Shown here: positions 24,703-35,720 of the stretch, piece by piece | Layout: each line of letters opens with the position of its first letter | How positions within the stretch are numbered: the stretch's first letter is position 1 | From: Harmothoe impar | Lineage: Eukaryota > Annelida > Polychaeta > Phyllodocida > Polynoidae | Reading direction: 5' to 3' | Length of the DNA stretch: 64,000 nt | NCBI GenBank assembly: GCA_947462335.1 | Contig: OX381710.1 | Span: forward strand, 66,707,303 to 66,771,302 | Notes under the pieces: generated by a model | What the model saw: only the letters and a program-made list of their open reading frames with translations | The model's database searches: none | What the model was told of the DNA's origin: nothing | Program-made: the position numbers and the translations under genes

Positions 24703-24888
24703 GGAAGCTTCTGCATATCCTGTACTGGCCCTGCATCTGCCATAAAATCACCATCTCTTATTATTGGTAGTTTTTACCTTATAACTATTTGTATAAACTG
24801 CACTTGAGGTCCCTGTCCAGCCATATACAGAGTTGTATAAACTCAATGCTAGTATATGGTTATATGAGGGAGTTCTCGGCAAGACATT
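24278..24888 (+). repeat. Left arm of a large inverted repeat
   Basis: Nearly identical, inverted, to 25883-26424 plus 28137-28206. Identity is high enough that a 64-codon frame is preserved in both arms with one difference. The arms are about 0.61 kb and the spacer (24889-25882) about 1.0 kb. The spacer has no recognised gene. Confidence 0.85.
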
Positions 24889-25734
24889 GCCTCATAGAAA
24901 TGAAAGAAATCAATGTCATATACATCTTGTCTGATCGTACCATTCATATGTGAGGTAATATACCAAAATCTGCTTCTGTGGATTTCAGCCTTAAAGCTGA
25001 GGCTCCACTAACCGATTTTTTTCTCTCAAATTGGTGCTATTCTCACGAATCAGACTCAGGTATATACCATAACATTTATATACAGTAGACAATGGGTACT
25101 TCCATAGGCCAATGTTTACAAATAATGTTTTTGTTAATAAACAAGTAGAAAATAGAATTGCCAAGGCTATATAGCACGATTTAGGTCCCGAACTAGGTCC
25201 CGATTTTGCATCACAGGTCAAGTTTGTCTCCCGATCTTATTTCAAACTTGTTCGATTTTTGTATATCTGGTGCCCCACTGTCCATGTGGCTCTGATCGGC
25301 CGATTCAAGCACAACTTAACACAGGAAATATGCCTCTGTTTATCCCCATCAAACTGTATAGAACTGCATGATTGGATTGTGGGAATTACCCAAAAAATCG
25401 GGTAGTGGAGTCTCAGCTTAAGCAATAGTACCCACTCTGGCACATAACACAACTCTGGTCATAACACCACGTTGGCGAGACCCATGACCCCATCCACACC
25501 TCATTATTGTATTATCATATTAGGTCAAATATATATACACACATCATCCATGTTCTTCTAAGCCTACTAGAGTGTATATACATGTATACACACATATTGC
25601 CAGGAACCCATCAGGGCCCGGTCAAACAAGAAGCAAAAGTTTTTTAATTTTATTTTGTCTAACGATAAGCATACAATATCAACACAAGAAACTTCAGATC
25701 GCACATCATGTTTTATAGTTGTAGAACTTTACAG

Positions 25735-25882
25735 GAGATACAAACACGAGGGATTTCCCCTTTTGGAATACATGAGCAGAAAAGGCGTTGGCTTGAAATA
25801 TAGAACAGGAAAAGGGACCACGGAAAATAAGGTGAAGGAGAAGGATACTATAAGGAGAATCCAATGTAGACATGTCTATGAG
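25735..25882 (+). repeat. 148-bp direct repeat, copy 1
   Basis: GAGATACAAACACGAGGG...TGTCTATGAG is repeated almost exactly at 28207-28354, immediately on the other side of the right inverted arm. Confidence 0.85.
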
Positions 25883-26910
25883 CAATGTCTTGCTGAGAAC
25901 TCCCTCATATAACCATATACTAGCATTGAGTTTATACAACTCTGTATATGGCTGGACAGGGACCTCAAGTGCAGTTTATACAAATAGTTATAAGGTAAAA
26001 ACTACCAATAATAAGAGATGGTGATTTTATGGCAGATGCAGGGCCAGTACAGGATATGCAGAAGCTTCCCAGCAAATTAGTTTTACTTAGTTTCTGGAAC
26101 GTGGACTTTGTGTGACTGTTGTCCTATGGAACTAATTGGCACAATATGACACCATACCCCATAGGACAAGAAGTGGCACATACTCACACATATTCAAACA
26201 AATTCACACATATTCACACAGCATCATGTACCATGGCACAAAAATGTTTCCAACCATATCGTTTCACTTTTTTGATTTTTTTGAAAAAGAAAGGAAAGTC
26301 TGTTTAGTTTGTAATACTCATTATATTTAGAAGTTGGCATAGGGCACCATGGCAGAAATCTGTTAGTGCACTCACTGCTGTATATGGGCATACTATCTCA
26401 TTCAACAAGATCCCTACCATGGTACACTGCGTGAGAACTCCTATTTAAGTGTACCTTAAATGTCATTTTTATGACTTAAATGTCACATTTAAGTACATTT
26501 AAGGCAACACTTAAATGTCAATCTCCGACATTTAAGTAACTTTTGGTGTACTTAAAAGAACACTTTCAGTCGACATTTAAGTTGAATTTAAGTTGATTTT
26601 AGTTGATTAAATGGCCTGGAAAGGTGGTACTTAAAGGTGATTAAACATAATGTCAAGGTCCAGATGCTGGTTTTCCATAAACGACATTTAAGCACATTTA
26701 ATGACATTTACATATTTTTAATGTGTATTGCTATAATTGCTCCACCCTTACTTATTTGCATATATAACTAAGCTCACCTATACTTGCTTATTCTTTTCAT
26801 GTACTTTTATCGAAGGTAGGCAATATATTTATTGGCGGGGGGGGGGGGGTCAATAGAGGGTATTTATTCATCAATTCCATCATTTATTAGCAGCCTTCAG
26901 AGTTCTGAGG

Positions 26911-27085
26911 GGCCGGCAGCCACCCCCGGCGGCCGGGGGAGCCTCCAGGGGGACTGGGGGGCTGGGGGGCCGGCACCCGCCCCCCGTCGGCCGGGGGAGC
27001 CTCCAGGGGGACTGGGGGGCTGGGGGGCCGGCACCCGCCCCCCGGCGGCCGGGGGAGCCTCCAGGGGGGCCGGCACCCGCCCCCA
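26911..27085. repeat. 58-bp GC-rich minisatellite, about three units
   Basis: The GCCTCCAGGGGGACTGGGGG block recurs at 26941, 26999 and 27057 (the last unit is shortened). G runs of five to six separated by short loops could form G-quadruplexes. The proline/glycine-rich frames on both strands are artefacts. Confidence 0.9.
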
Positions 27086-27550
27086 TATATATAATAGGCA
27101 AGTATAAATACTGTTGCAATATAATACATGTATAATTAATTAATCAAAAGAATGCTGTCTTATACTAAGTAGTACCACCTTTCAACATTGATTCAATAGC
27201 AATATATCGATTTGGGATAATTAGAAGGAATCATAACTAAAATACCCACCCTGAGCAAATACTACTACCAGGAGCTCATACATGTGCTGCTGTCCGTTTA
27301 CAACTGCTGAATGTTTCAAAATCCAGACTGTCTAATGCTGAAGGCTTCCTATTGGCTAGTATATGTATGTAGGTCACACACTAACCATTGTTTGACTGCA
27401 GGCATGTAGACAGGGCGACTGGACCACAGCTTCCTAGTCCCTCACACCTCCCATTGTTAAACCTGCTGCACTGTAGGGACAGCATTCGCTCACAGATGCG
27501 GGCAGGTGTGTGTTAGGTGAATAGGAAGGGGGGGGTGTCCCCCAAGTCCT

Positions 27551-27780
27551 CTCTTAAGTATCCCAGGTTGTACCCCTAAATATGATGCATAATAATGGGA
27601 TGAGTCTCCCCTAACTTCCCTGTTAAGTATCACGGGTTGTACCCCTAAATATGATGCATAATAATGGGATGAGTCTCCCCTAACTTCCCTGTTAAGTATC
27701 ACGGGTTGTACTCCTTAAAATGATGTATAATAACGGGATGAGTCTCCCCTAACTCCCCTGTTAAGTATTGTGGGTAACCA
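27551..27780. repeat. 69-bp minisatellite, 3.3 units
   Basis: GGTTGTACCCCTAAATATGA recurs every 69 bp from 27566. Because 69 is a multiple of three, a spurious minus-strand frame repeats a 23-residue unit. Confidence 0.9.
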
Positions 27781-28206
27781 ATTACAACTAAAATAATTAA
27801 TTTCACTTATTCTCATAAATGAGTTGTCAAGGATAATATTCTCTACTTCTATACATTGTTAGTATTATAGACATATTTTTCTCTTCCAAATGTAATTTCC
27901 ATGAAATTTTAGTTTACCTTAAATATCCTGGAAATTTTAAATTTACCGGAAATGTCAAATGACATTTCTGACAAATTTACGTTTACCTTAAATTTACCGG
28001 AAATGTCAAACGACATTTCCGGTAAATTTAAGATTTCTTATACTTCATGGCAAGCTCCAAACGACCTTTCCAGGACATTTCCCTGTTATTTTGGTACACT
28101 TAAATATGCTTAAATAGAGATTTTGATGCAGTGGTAGTGTAAGCCTGATGAAGTTGTGTACAATTCATGCCAATTATCAGCTGTATACACATGTAACAAA
28201 AGGTCA

Positions 28207-28354
28207 GAGATACAAACACGAGGGATTTCCCCTTTTGGAATCCATGAGCAGAAAAGGCGTTGGCTTGAAATATAGAACAGGAAAAGGGACCATCGAAAAT
28301 AAGGTGAAGGAGAAGGATACTATAAGGAGAATCCAATGTAGACATGTCTATGAG
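28207..28354 (+). repeat. 148-bp direct repeat, copy 2
   Basis: Second copy of 25735-25882, with only a few substitutions. Confidence 0.85.
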
Positions 28355-28574
28355 TATGAGGATATGATATTGATATGGAGGTTTTAGTTCATATATCGTT
28401 TTGCAGCCTGACCTTTGTACAGAGGAATACATCGCGTGTTAGATATGGCCTGAAGCAAAACAATGAATGGATGTTGAATATACTTTGAATGGGAATCTAC
28501 CGCCTGATTTTCCAAGCCTTGGACTGCCGTTTGTATTGGTATTTAATATTATATTATGATATATGAATGATTGT

Positions 28575-28604
28575 TACAATCCTCTTCCTCCTTTTCCTTT
28601 TCAG
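28575..28604 (+). promoter_or_regulatory. Splice acceptor upstream of the GT61 exon
   Basis: A long pyrimidine run (CCTCTTCCTCCTTTTCC...) ends in TTTTCAG at 28604, 21 nt before the start codon. It implies at least one 5' UTR exon further upstream. Confidence 0.7.
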
Positions 28605-28625
28605 AGGTAGCACCCATACAGAAAG

Positions 28626-30101
28626 ATGGCCACCAAAAGACGGGTCTGTATCATCCTGATTACAATAGGCGTTATAACCTATTTGGGACAGAGGCAGCTA
28701 ACAGCTCTACTGCTAGTAAATCCTCAAAGTCCTCAACTTGCCAACTACTGGTTCATGGATAACCAAACAAATATCCCAACCCAGCTTTCTCCTATACAGT
28801 TGTCAAATATCTTGCTGAACTTCAAAAATCAAATATTATTCCAGAGAGAGCTTGTGAACTATGTGTCACCCATAAAACCCAAGAGAAAAAATAACCAGAA
28901 ATTAACAAAATTTGATGCCTATTCTGTAGATTATTTTGCCAGGTTCAAGCATATGAACAATGCAAGAACCATTGTCCTTGCCATTGAAAGGCCTCTCTTT
29001 GCTGGTTTCATAAGTCCAAGGTTGTATGATATCCATAGCTCAACATGTGATCTATTAAAAACAAAATCACAGTTTTATCGGGACAATGGGAACTTGAAAT
29101 GCACTGCTGATGCAGTTTATGGTTATGTGAATACAAGGGCAGACATGGAATCTAGCATCATCAGTGAGCATTATTACAGGTCTAAAGCCTTAAAGGGATG
29201 GCAAGATCAGAACCATAACTCCACAATGGTTGGACTGGGATATATTCAGGTTGTACATGATGCTTACATCACAACCTCTGGTGATTTTATAACAGGAAAT
29301 AACTATATTTTATTAGTCCGCTGTAAGAGGAAGTACCCAGGCAGAGTAAAGGACTTAAAATTAACTCATTTGTATGAGAAGGTATTCAGCATATCCCAAT
29401 TCTGGGGTGAAGGGTATTTTCACTTTGTCGTGGAGGATCTCCCCAGACTTGCCCTGGCTCTTCCTTTCCTGCAAGCAAATCAGGATGTAAAGGTCCATGT
29501 TTCCTCTAAGAACTCATTCATTAAGGCTTTTATGAAGGACTTGGGTATCGCTGCGGACCGTCTTGTGTCCGGTACTGTGCACAGTAAGGTGGCTTACATC
29601 CCGGGCGGTACCTCCTGTGGAAATGCAGCCATTTCTACCATCAATGCCTTATCCATCATCCTCAGAGCCAAAGTGGAGAAAGACCTTCCCAAGGATACCA
29701 TCATCCTCATTAAGCGCTCTACCAAACGCTGGTTCAGCCACCACAATGCAATCCTCAAGATGCTGGAATCAGCGGGCAAGACTTACAATCTACGCGTCCA
29801 TGTATTTGGAGATAAACCACCACCATCCTTGAATGCTACCCGGAGACTGTTCGGCCGTGCTGTGCTGGTGGTGGCACCTCATGGGGCTGGGTTATCTAAC
29901 CTGGTCTTCAGCCCCCCAGGTGTGTGTGTAGTGGAGGGCTTGTGCTATGACCAGGGTAAGCTCAACCTATGCTACAAACAGCTGACCCAGGTGCTGGGGC
30001 ACATGTATCATGGAGTGGTGCCCAAACAACAATGTATGCAGATTGAAGCAGCTGAGCTGCAGCCTCATGTCCACCAGTGTCTGAAGTATGTCATTAAGTG
30101 A
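28626..30101 (+). CDS. GT61-family (DUF563) Golgi/ER glycosyltransferase
   Basis: 491 residues, intact. The ATG at 28626 has a strong context (AAGATGG). Residues 1-6 are basic, and a signal-anchor (about 7-21) makes it a type II membrane protein with a luminal catalytic domain. GT61 hallmarks are QFWGEGYFHFVVEDLPRL (258-275), the basic RSTKRWF (364-370) and APHGAGLSNLVFSPPGVCVV (417-436), where the His-Gly-Ala-Gly signature lies. Sequons at N46, N198 and N403 fit a luminal location. The family transfers xylose, arabinose or GlcNAc from nucleotide sugars to glycans or protein (POMGNT2 and EOGT are animal members). The length fits, but no C-terminal KDEL-like signal or FN3 domain is seen, so neither name is assigned. 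Codon use is ordinary and there is no intron in the coding region. Confidence 0.88.
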   Translation: MATKRRVCIILITIGVITYLGQRQLTALLLVNPQSPQLANYWFMDNQTNIPTQLSPIQLSNILLNFKNQILFQRELVNYVSPIKPKRKNNQKLTKFDAYSVDYFARFKHMNNARTIVLAIERPLFAGFISPRLYDIHSSTCDLLKTKSQFYRDNGNLKCTADAVYGYVNTRADMESSIISEHYYRSKALKGWQDQNHNSTMVGLGYIQVVHDAYITTSGDFITGNNYILLVRCKRKYPGRVKDLKLTHLYEKVFSISQFWGEGYFHFVVEDLPRLALALPFLQANQDVKVHVSSKNSFIKAFMKDLGIAADRLVSGTVHSKVAYIPGGTSCGNAAISTINALSIILRAKVEKDLPKDTIILIKRSTKRWFSHHNAILKMLESAGKTYNLRVHVFGDKPPPSLNATRRLFGRAVLVVAPHGAGLSNLVFSPPGVCVVEGLCYDQGKLNLCYKQLTQVLGHMYHGVVPKQQCMQIEAAELQPHVHQCLKYVIK

Positions 30102-30131
30102 TCATTTATTTTCATCTGGTAGATTTGTCCC

Positions 30132-30137
30132 AATAAA
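30132..30137 (+). terminator. Poly(A) signal AATAAA of the GT61 gene
   Basis: It lies 31 nt after the stop codon, giving a very short 3' UTR. A MITE begins 9 nt further on, so cleavage may fall inside the MITE. Confidence 0.65.
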
Positions 30138-30145
30138 ATAGCATT

Positions 30146-30283
30146 CCCAGCTAACAAAAGAAAAGTTGTTTTACGTCAAAATAACGTTTTAAAACGTTAT
30201 ATAACGTTATGCCATAGTAAGGAGCTTTAGAGAAACGTTATATAACGTTATACAATGTTGTATAACTTTTACTATTTACTAGG
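30146..30283. mobile_element. MITE of the CCCAGCTAACAAAA/AACGTT family
   Basis: Left end CCCAGCTAACAAAAG, interior AAAACGTTATATAACGTTAT palindromes, decayed right end TTTACTAGG. It is closely related to 42433-42559. Confidence 0.6.
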
Positions 30284-30329
30284 TTACAATTTTTCTTTCA
30301 GTACAGGAGGGTGATATTTTTACATCATC

Positions 30330-30437
30330 CCCAGTGGGCATAAAATTCACTTTAACATTGAATCAACGTTGATTCAACATTGAACCAACATTGACAACCA
30401 GTTATCAATGTTGATTCAGTGTTGTGTGCCCACTGGG
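30330..30437. mobile_element. 108-bp MITE with CCCAGTGGGCA ends
   Basis: CCCAGTGGGCA (30330-30340) and TGCCCACTGGG (30427-30437) are perfect inverted ends. The interior consists of AACGTTGATTCAACATTGA-type repeats. It lies in the region just after the GT61 gene. Confidence 0.8.
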
Positions 30438-30688
30438 TCATGGGAGGTTAATTAAGCAAGTGCATTATTGTGCGATTGATGTAGAAATTGAGCGTGTGAG
30501 TGGCCTCACAGATGACTCAGGGTAAGCTGGGTGTGTGGGTTAGTAATGAATGTCAAATCGAATGCAATTGCAAAGGTGTTCAACACTGCGCTACGGCCGT
30601 GGGTATCGCAGGCGGGATCGCAGGCTATACTACAAATGAAGAGTTTGGATGCAAAACGACATACGCACCAAAATACAAAAACTGGAAA

Positions 30689-30761
30689 CAAGAATTGCGG
30701 TTGTTGCCGCGTAAAAAAATGCTTCAGGCATTTTTTTTCGCGGCAACAACCGCAATTCTTG
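30689..30761. repeat. 73-bp near-perfect palindrome
   Basis: CAAGAATTGCGGTTGTTGCC (30689-30708) and the rest of the arm pair with 30728-30761, leaving a TTCA-like loop. The central stem is an A7/T8 block. Open frames through it on both strands are palindrome artefacts. Confidence 0.85.
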
Positions 30762-32005
30762 CATTCGAAGAAACATAATGTCCACATGGTTGGTATGTTT
30801 GATAGGTATGGGGGCTTTCCCAAAAATGTTTCACTTTTGCCACAAAATAAAGATATTTCCTCCCCTAACATGAATTTGAAGTCATTTTGTGAAAAATGTA
30901 TTTATTTTTGACCACAGAGCCCTTTAAAGTATGTCTAAGGGGTGCCTTTAAGGCTATTTTTTGCAGTTTTTGATGTAAAAACAGCTACCTCTATTCTGTG
31001 ACCTCTAGTGAAAAACTGAATCTGACTAAGATATATCATACTACACTGACCAGATGCCCCAATACACACGCAACAATATTCTACATGTGGTTAAGGCCCC
31101 ATCTCAATCTTGAGAGCACAAAAACAATCAATATGGGGCCAATATCATTAGATGTAGGCCCAAATTTGCACTTTTTGGATGAAAATGAGGGATTTTCCGA
31201 TACATATGTCATAAGTTTACCTTGACAACCCTTAACAACACAATTAAAAATTCAACAAAATCTCTTGAATCATATTTCCAAGGGATATTCCCAACTTTTT
31301 TGAATCGGGCAAACATTATTCAAGCTATTTATGACTATTTTTAGGGCCTCTGAAGTCAAAATTGTAAAAAATGCCTCGACATCAATTTCTGTGCCAAGCA
31401 GCACCAACCTCACTTCGGGCCCAAATTGTCTCTTTTGGAAGTGAATGTTTAATGAAACAAATGATCTATGGTAAAATTAGTGGCATCAATACCCCTTCTA
31501 TCCATATCAAGGCAAGAAATCCAGAGAAGAACAGCTAAATCCTTCATAAAACATCAAAAACGGGTCTAAAACCCACCCATTTGGCCTTATTAAGGTGTCA
31601 CGGTACTAAATGGCACAGTGATGTTCTAATATTTTCCTCTTTTTCACTATCGAGTGGCTCCAAATGTGGTTCAAAATTTGATGGCGTTCATAAATGACGC
31701 CTTAAACAAAAGCTGACGTCATTTCCCATCTTTTAGAAATGTCCGTCAATAGGGGAGTCAGATTAGATTTTGCGCTAGTTGCCATGGAAAAAGCATAGTC
31801 TGAATATGATCAATTTTTCAAGTGCCGCACCGACCTGTGACCTTGACTTTGACCTCAAAGCGTGACCCCTTGGTTACCATGGATACCAAAAACTTTTTGT
31901 ACTGTGACACCTTAAAGGGAACCTATTCAAGACACCAAAAAAGCAGGGCCGGGAAGGGGTTATCAGGGGAAACGATGATATTACTTCAAATATGGCATTT
32001 CCTAT
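30762..32005. other. Intergenic, no supported feature
   Basis: AT-rich unique-looking sequence with no convincing coding frame, hairpin or element ends. Confidence 0.4.
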
Positions 32006-33200
32006 GAATTCCTTGGGTCCATGTTAGGGAGTACGGAAATGTGTGTTGCTAGGCAGATAAACAATTAGAATAGCCGTTGCTAGGCAACCAGCTGGAGCAG
32101 CAACAAACCAATAGAACCATTGAATTCCTTGCGTCCATATTAGAGGATAGGTATGATTATAATCAACCTTAGGACCATGGAAATGTGTGTTGCTAGGCAG
32201 ATAAACAATTAGAATAGCCTTTGCTAGGCAACCAGCTGGAGTAGCAACAAACCAATAGAACCATTGAATTCCTTGCATCCATATTAGGGGGGGTAGGTAT
32301 GACTATAATCAACCTTAGGACCATGTAAATGTGTGTTGCTAGGCAGATAAACAATTAGAATAGCCGTTGCTAGGCAACCAGCTGTATTAGCAACAAACCA
32401 ATAGAACCATTGAATTCCTTGCGTCTGTATTAGGGGGTTAGGTATGATTATAATCAACCTTAGGACCATGGAAATGTGTGGTGCTAGGCAGATAAACAAT
32501 TAGAATAGCCTTGCTAGGCAACCAGCTGTATTAGCAATAAACCGATAGAACCATTGAATTTCTTTGGTCCATATTATAGGGGTAGATATGATTATAATCA
32601 ACTTCAGGACCATGGAAATGTGTGTTGCTAGGCAGATAAACAATTCGAATAGCCGTTGCTAGGCAACTAGCTGGATTAGCAACGAACCAATAGAACCATT
32701 GAATTCCTTGTGTCCATATTAGGGGGGGTAGGTATGATTATAATCAACCTTAGGACCATGGAAATGTGTGTTGCTAGGCAGATAAACAATTAGAATAGCA
32801 GTTGCTAGGCAACCAGCTGAATTAGCAACAAACCAATAGAACCATTGAATTCCTTGTGTCCATATTAGGGGGGGGGATAGGTATGATTATAATCAACCTT
32901 AGGACCATGGAAATGTGTGGTGCTAGGCAGATAAACAATTAGAATAGCCGTTGCTAGGCAACCAGCTGTATTAGCAACAAACCGATAGAACCATTGAATT
33001 CCTTGCATCCATATTAGGGGGGGTAGATATGATTATAATCAACCTTAGGGCCATGGAAATGTGTGTTGGTAGGCAGATAAACAATTAGAATAGCCGTTGC
33101 TAGGCAACCAGCTGTACTAGCAACAAACTGAAAGAACCATTGAATTCCTTGGGTCCATATAAGGGGGGGTAGGTATAATTATTATCAACCTCAGGAACTA
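32006..33200. repeat. About 145-bp satellite array, eight units
   Basis: TTGAATTCCTTG recurs at about 32121, 32265, 32411, 32555, 32700, 32846, 32995 and 33141, giving units of 144-149 bp, plus a shortened first unit from 32006. Every unit carries GTTGCTAGGCAAC or a close variant and a second TGTTGCTAGGCAGAT. Minus-strand frames repeating WFYWFVA are array artefacts. Confidence 0.92.
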
Positions 33201-33254
33201 TCAAAGGTTGATTTATATTATTGTTATCACATAGCATAAATTTGTGTTGTGACA

Positions 33255-33315
33255 CCTTAATCCAAGATGGCGGCACAATCCAAGATGGCGGCACAATCCA
33301 AGATGGCGGCGCCCG
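33255..33315. promoter_or_regulatory. Three tandem YY1-like sites (AATCCAAGATGGCGGCAC)
   Basis: An 18-bp unit is repeated three times, each with CAAGATGGCGGC, a match to the YY1 consensus. Immediately downstream is the GGCGCC palindrome region 33337-33358. Could be a regulatory array or a transposon end. Confidence 0.45.
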
Positions 33316-33399
33316 TTCTGACTTCTGGTTAAGTGCAACCAGCGCCTTCGGCGCCGGGATTGTGGACAGGTCATAGAACACCCTCTAATTGGGTATCCA

Positions 33400-35720
33400 C
33401 TTTTAAAGGCGCACTGAGTCAGTGATCTAACCTTGCCGAGTTTTTCACGCAAATGACGTGGTGGGTTTAGTGCGTTCAGAGGCCAGTGGTAAAGTCATAA
33501 AAAATGTCCTAAATTTTCTCATTTAAAAAAAAAAGAAATTGCCCCAAAAAATTTGGGTCAGCCCCTAAAATGTAAGGTCAGTTGGGATACCGGAACACAA
33601 CTTTTTTTTTTAGGCCTAAGGATGCCATGAAATATTTTCAGCAACTTGTGGATTTCTTTCAATTGGTGAGGGCAGGCCATTTTTATTTTTATCTTTCTTA
33701 CAGGTACCTAAATTCTTGCATATATCTGCCTGGGATAACAGTCTATAAGGATACATGAGTAATAATAAACCACTGATTAATGTATAAAATATTTTATTTT
33801 TTTCTCTGGTTATACATAATTACACAATAGAATTCACTCGCTCCCTGGGACAAACTCGTCTTGCCTCAATGCAACTACTGCTATATCAAATTTATTTGAA
33901 GGATACACTCACTCGCTGGTTATCAAATAATTACTGGAAATCGCAGGGTGACGGGAAACTATTTGTATCTTCACTGCATCATACACTAAGGCTGTGAACT
34001 TGAGGCACGGAGTCTTTGCAGCTGCACTGCATGCGATAGTGGCGAATTTGAAGAGGTGCTGTCATCTTGGGCCTTCCCTGTAGATTGACAAAATATAAAT
34101 GATAGAATCAATATTGGTTCAATTATTTAGACTGTATCTATTGATTAATTATTTCTTTATTTTCCGAAAATGTAATCTTCATAATATTACAGTTACCATG
34201 GAAACTAATCTTCATAATATTACAGTTACCATGGAAACTGACTGTTGCCACAGACACTTAATGTATACAAAAGGTATAGCCAGAAAGTGAAAGTAACTGA
34301 TATGTTTAGTGGGGATGATAGCATGTTTGAGAAAAGTATGTTTACTTCTAGTAATGCAGTGCACTTAACAAACATAAACATTTAAAGTAGTTTAGAGTTT
34401 ATATTTTTTTGATCATTCATAAATCTCGGTTGGAAGATAATTAAGTTGAATATAATACTTTATACATTAGGGAATAGGTTGAACTCACATTTTAGCTCGC
34501 TGATATCATTGGCAGCAGACAATACATGGTTATTTTGACAGCACACCTAAAAAGAATAACAATTCGTCTTTTATTTCTGGTAAATTTTGAAAAAAGTCTC
34601 AATATCAAGAAATTCCCGTTTTAATCTAAAATTGCATTATGCATGTTAAATTTCCTGAAGATTTTCTTGGCAGCATGTCTTCCCCTTTTATTGGAAGATT
34701 CATTTATCTTTTCAGACAACGGGCTCTAGCAGCATGTCCTCTGCATTTTATCAAGGTTCAGTCAAAATTGAGTAGATCATTGTGATAATCATTTTAAAAA
34801 CCATTACTCACTTTCATCCAGAGAACACACTTTAAGCAGTATTCATGCTATCATATTCAATAAAACAATACACCAACATAGTTTTATAAATATACACAAA
34901 CACTGCTTGCGACTTTTATCTAAAACACTTCTCAGACACAGACAAAGAATCATAGTGCCACCACGCCGTCCTTGAACAACAGAAGCAACAATGGCAAACA
35001 CCTCAATTCTTTGCTGAAATCCCAAGCCCTACTCCTAACATCTGTAGAAGAAAAATGATGCCACCACGCCGTCCTTGAACAACAGAAGCAACAATGGCAA
35101 ACACCTCAATTCTCAACAGATATATATTGCTCGTATTGTTTGCAGGACATTCATGAAAAAGTCGCTTGCCATGAATGTACCAAAAAAAAAAGACTCACCA
35201 ACCTATTTCTTTCTACCCTAGTACGGTTAAAAATATTAGCCTAGATAAAGTCTTTAACTCTATTATATACAAATCTATTATGTACAACCTACTTAGATTT
35301 TATCCCAGATATAGTCTTAAGTTCTATTATATACAACCTACTGATATATTATCCCAGATATCGTCTTACACTCTATTATATACAACCTACTTAATTTACT
35401 CTAATGACGGCTCTACTTCTTTCCATTGTCATGAATCTTATGCTAAAACCCCCGAGAACAGGGACAGAATCCTAATTCTAATCTTCACTATGTACACCTA
35501 GCTCGGAACAATGGAAAATCTTACTTACTTATGAAATTCTTTTTTTGCTAGCTGTTGAATGACTTTAACCGCTTATTGATATAACTCTATGTCCTATCCT
35601 AAACTGCTTCTGATGTATTATTCATATTTTAGAATTGATCACTAAATTGTTTAGTTGTTGGGGCAAGCTTATTTACAAAATATAGCAATGAGATGGGTTC
35701 TAGTCAAACTATGTCAATTA
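33400..35720. other. Intergenic with three small local duplications
   Basis: AATCTTCATAATATTACAGT occurs twice 36 bp apart (34165-34240). A 57-bp block beginning CCACCACGCCGTCC occurs at about 34959 and 35053. About 54-bp units containing TCTATTATATACAA run 35238-35395 (three units). No gene supported. Confidence 0.6.

Larger units (their letters stand above)
26425..28133. mobile_element. 1.7 kb CACTG-ended (CACTA/EnSpm-like) non-autonomous element
   Basis: Left end CACTGCGTGAGAACTCCTAT and right end, read inverted, CACTGCATCAAAATCTCTAT share most of about 25 positions. GTA flanks both sides (26422-26424, 28134-28136), and the left inverted-repeat arm shows the empty site with a single GTA. 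Subterminal ACATTTAAG motifs crowd the left 300 bp, and related TTAAATTTACCGGAAATGTC motifs the right. A 3-bp duplication plus CACTG ends suggests CACTA/EnSpm. No transposase frame. The interior holds two minisatellites. Confidence 0.75.
25883..28206 (-). repeat. Right arm of the large inverted repeat, interrupted
   Basis: The arm runs 25883-26424, is split by the 1.7 kb element 26425-28133, and resumes at about 28137-28206. It is bounded on both sides by the 148-bp direct repeat. Confidence 0.8.

Noticed and set aside
26832..27129. Proline/glycine-rich open frames on both strands
   Set aside because: They arise from the 58-bp GC-rich minisatellite. All frames are open because of composition.
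27490..27702. Frame with repeated 23-residue unit
   Set aside because: The 69-bp tandem repeat is a multiple of three, so the repetition is automatic.
30506..30911. Overlapping frames of 92-126 codons on both strands
   Set aside because: They run through the 73-bp palindrome, which reads similarly on both strands, and have no domain.
32024..32499. Minus-strand frames repeating WFYWFVA
   Set aside because: Products of the 145-bp satellite units, with no start context and no homology to a real protein.
32006..33200. CRISPR-like array
   Set aside because: Units are contiguous 145-bp satellites without variable spacers, and the context is eukaryotic.
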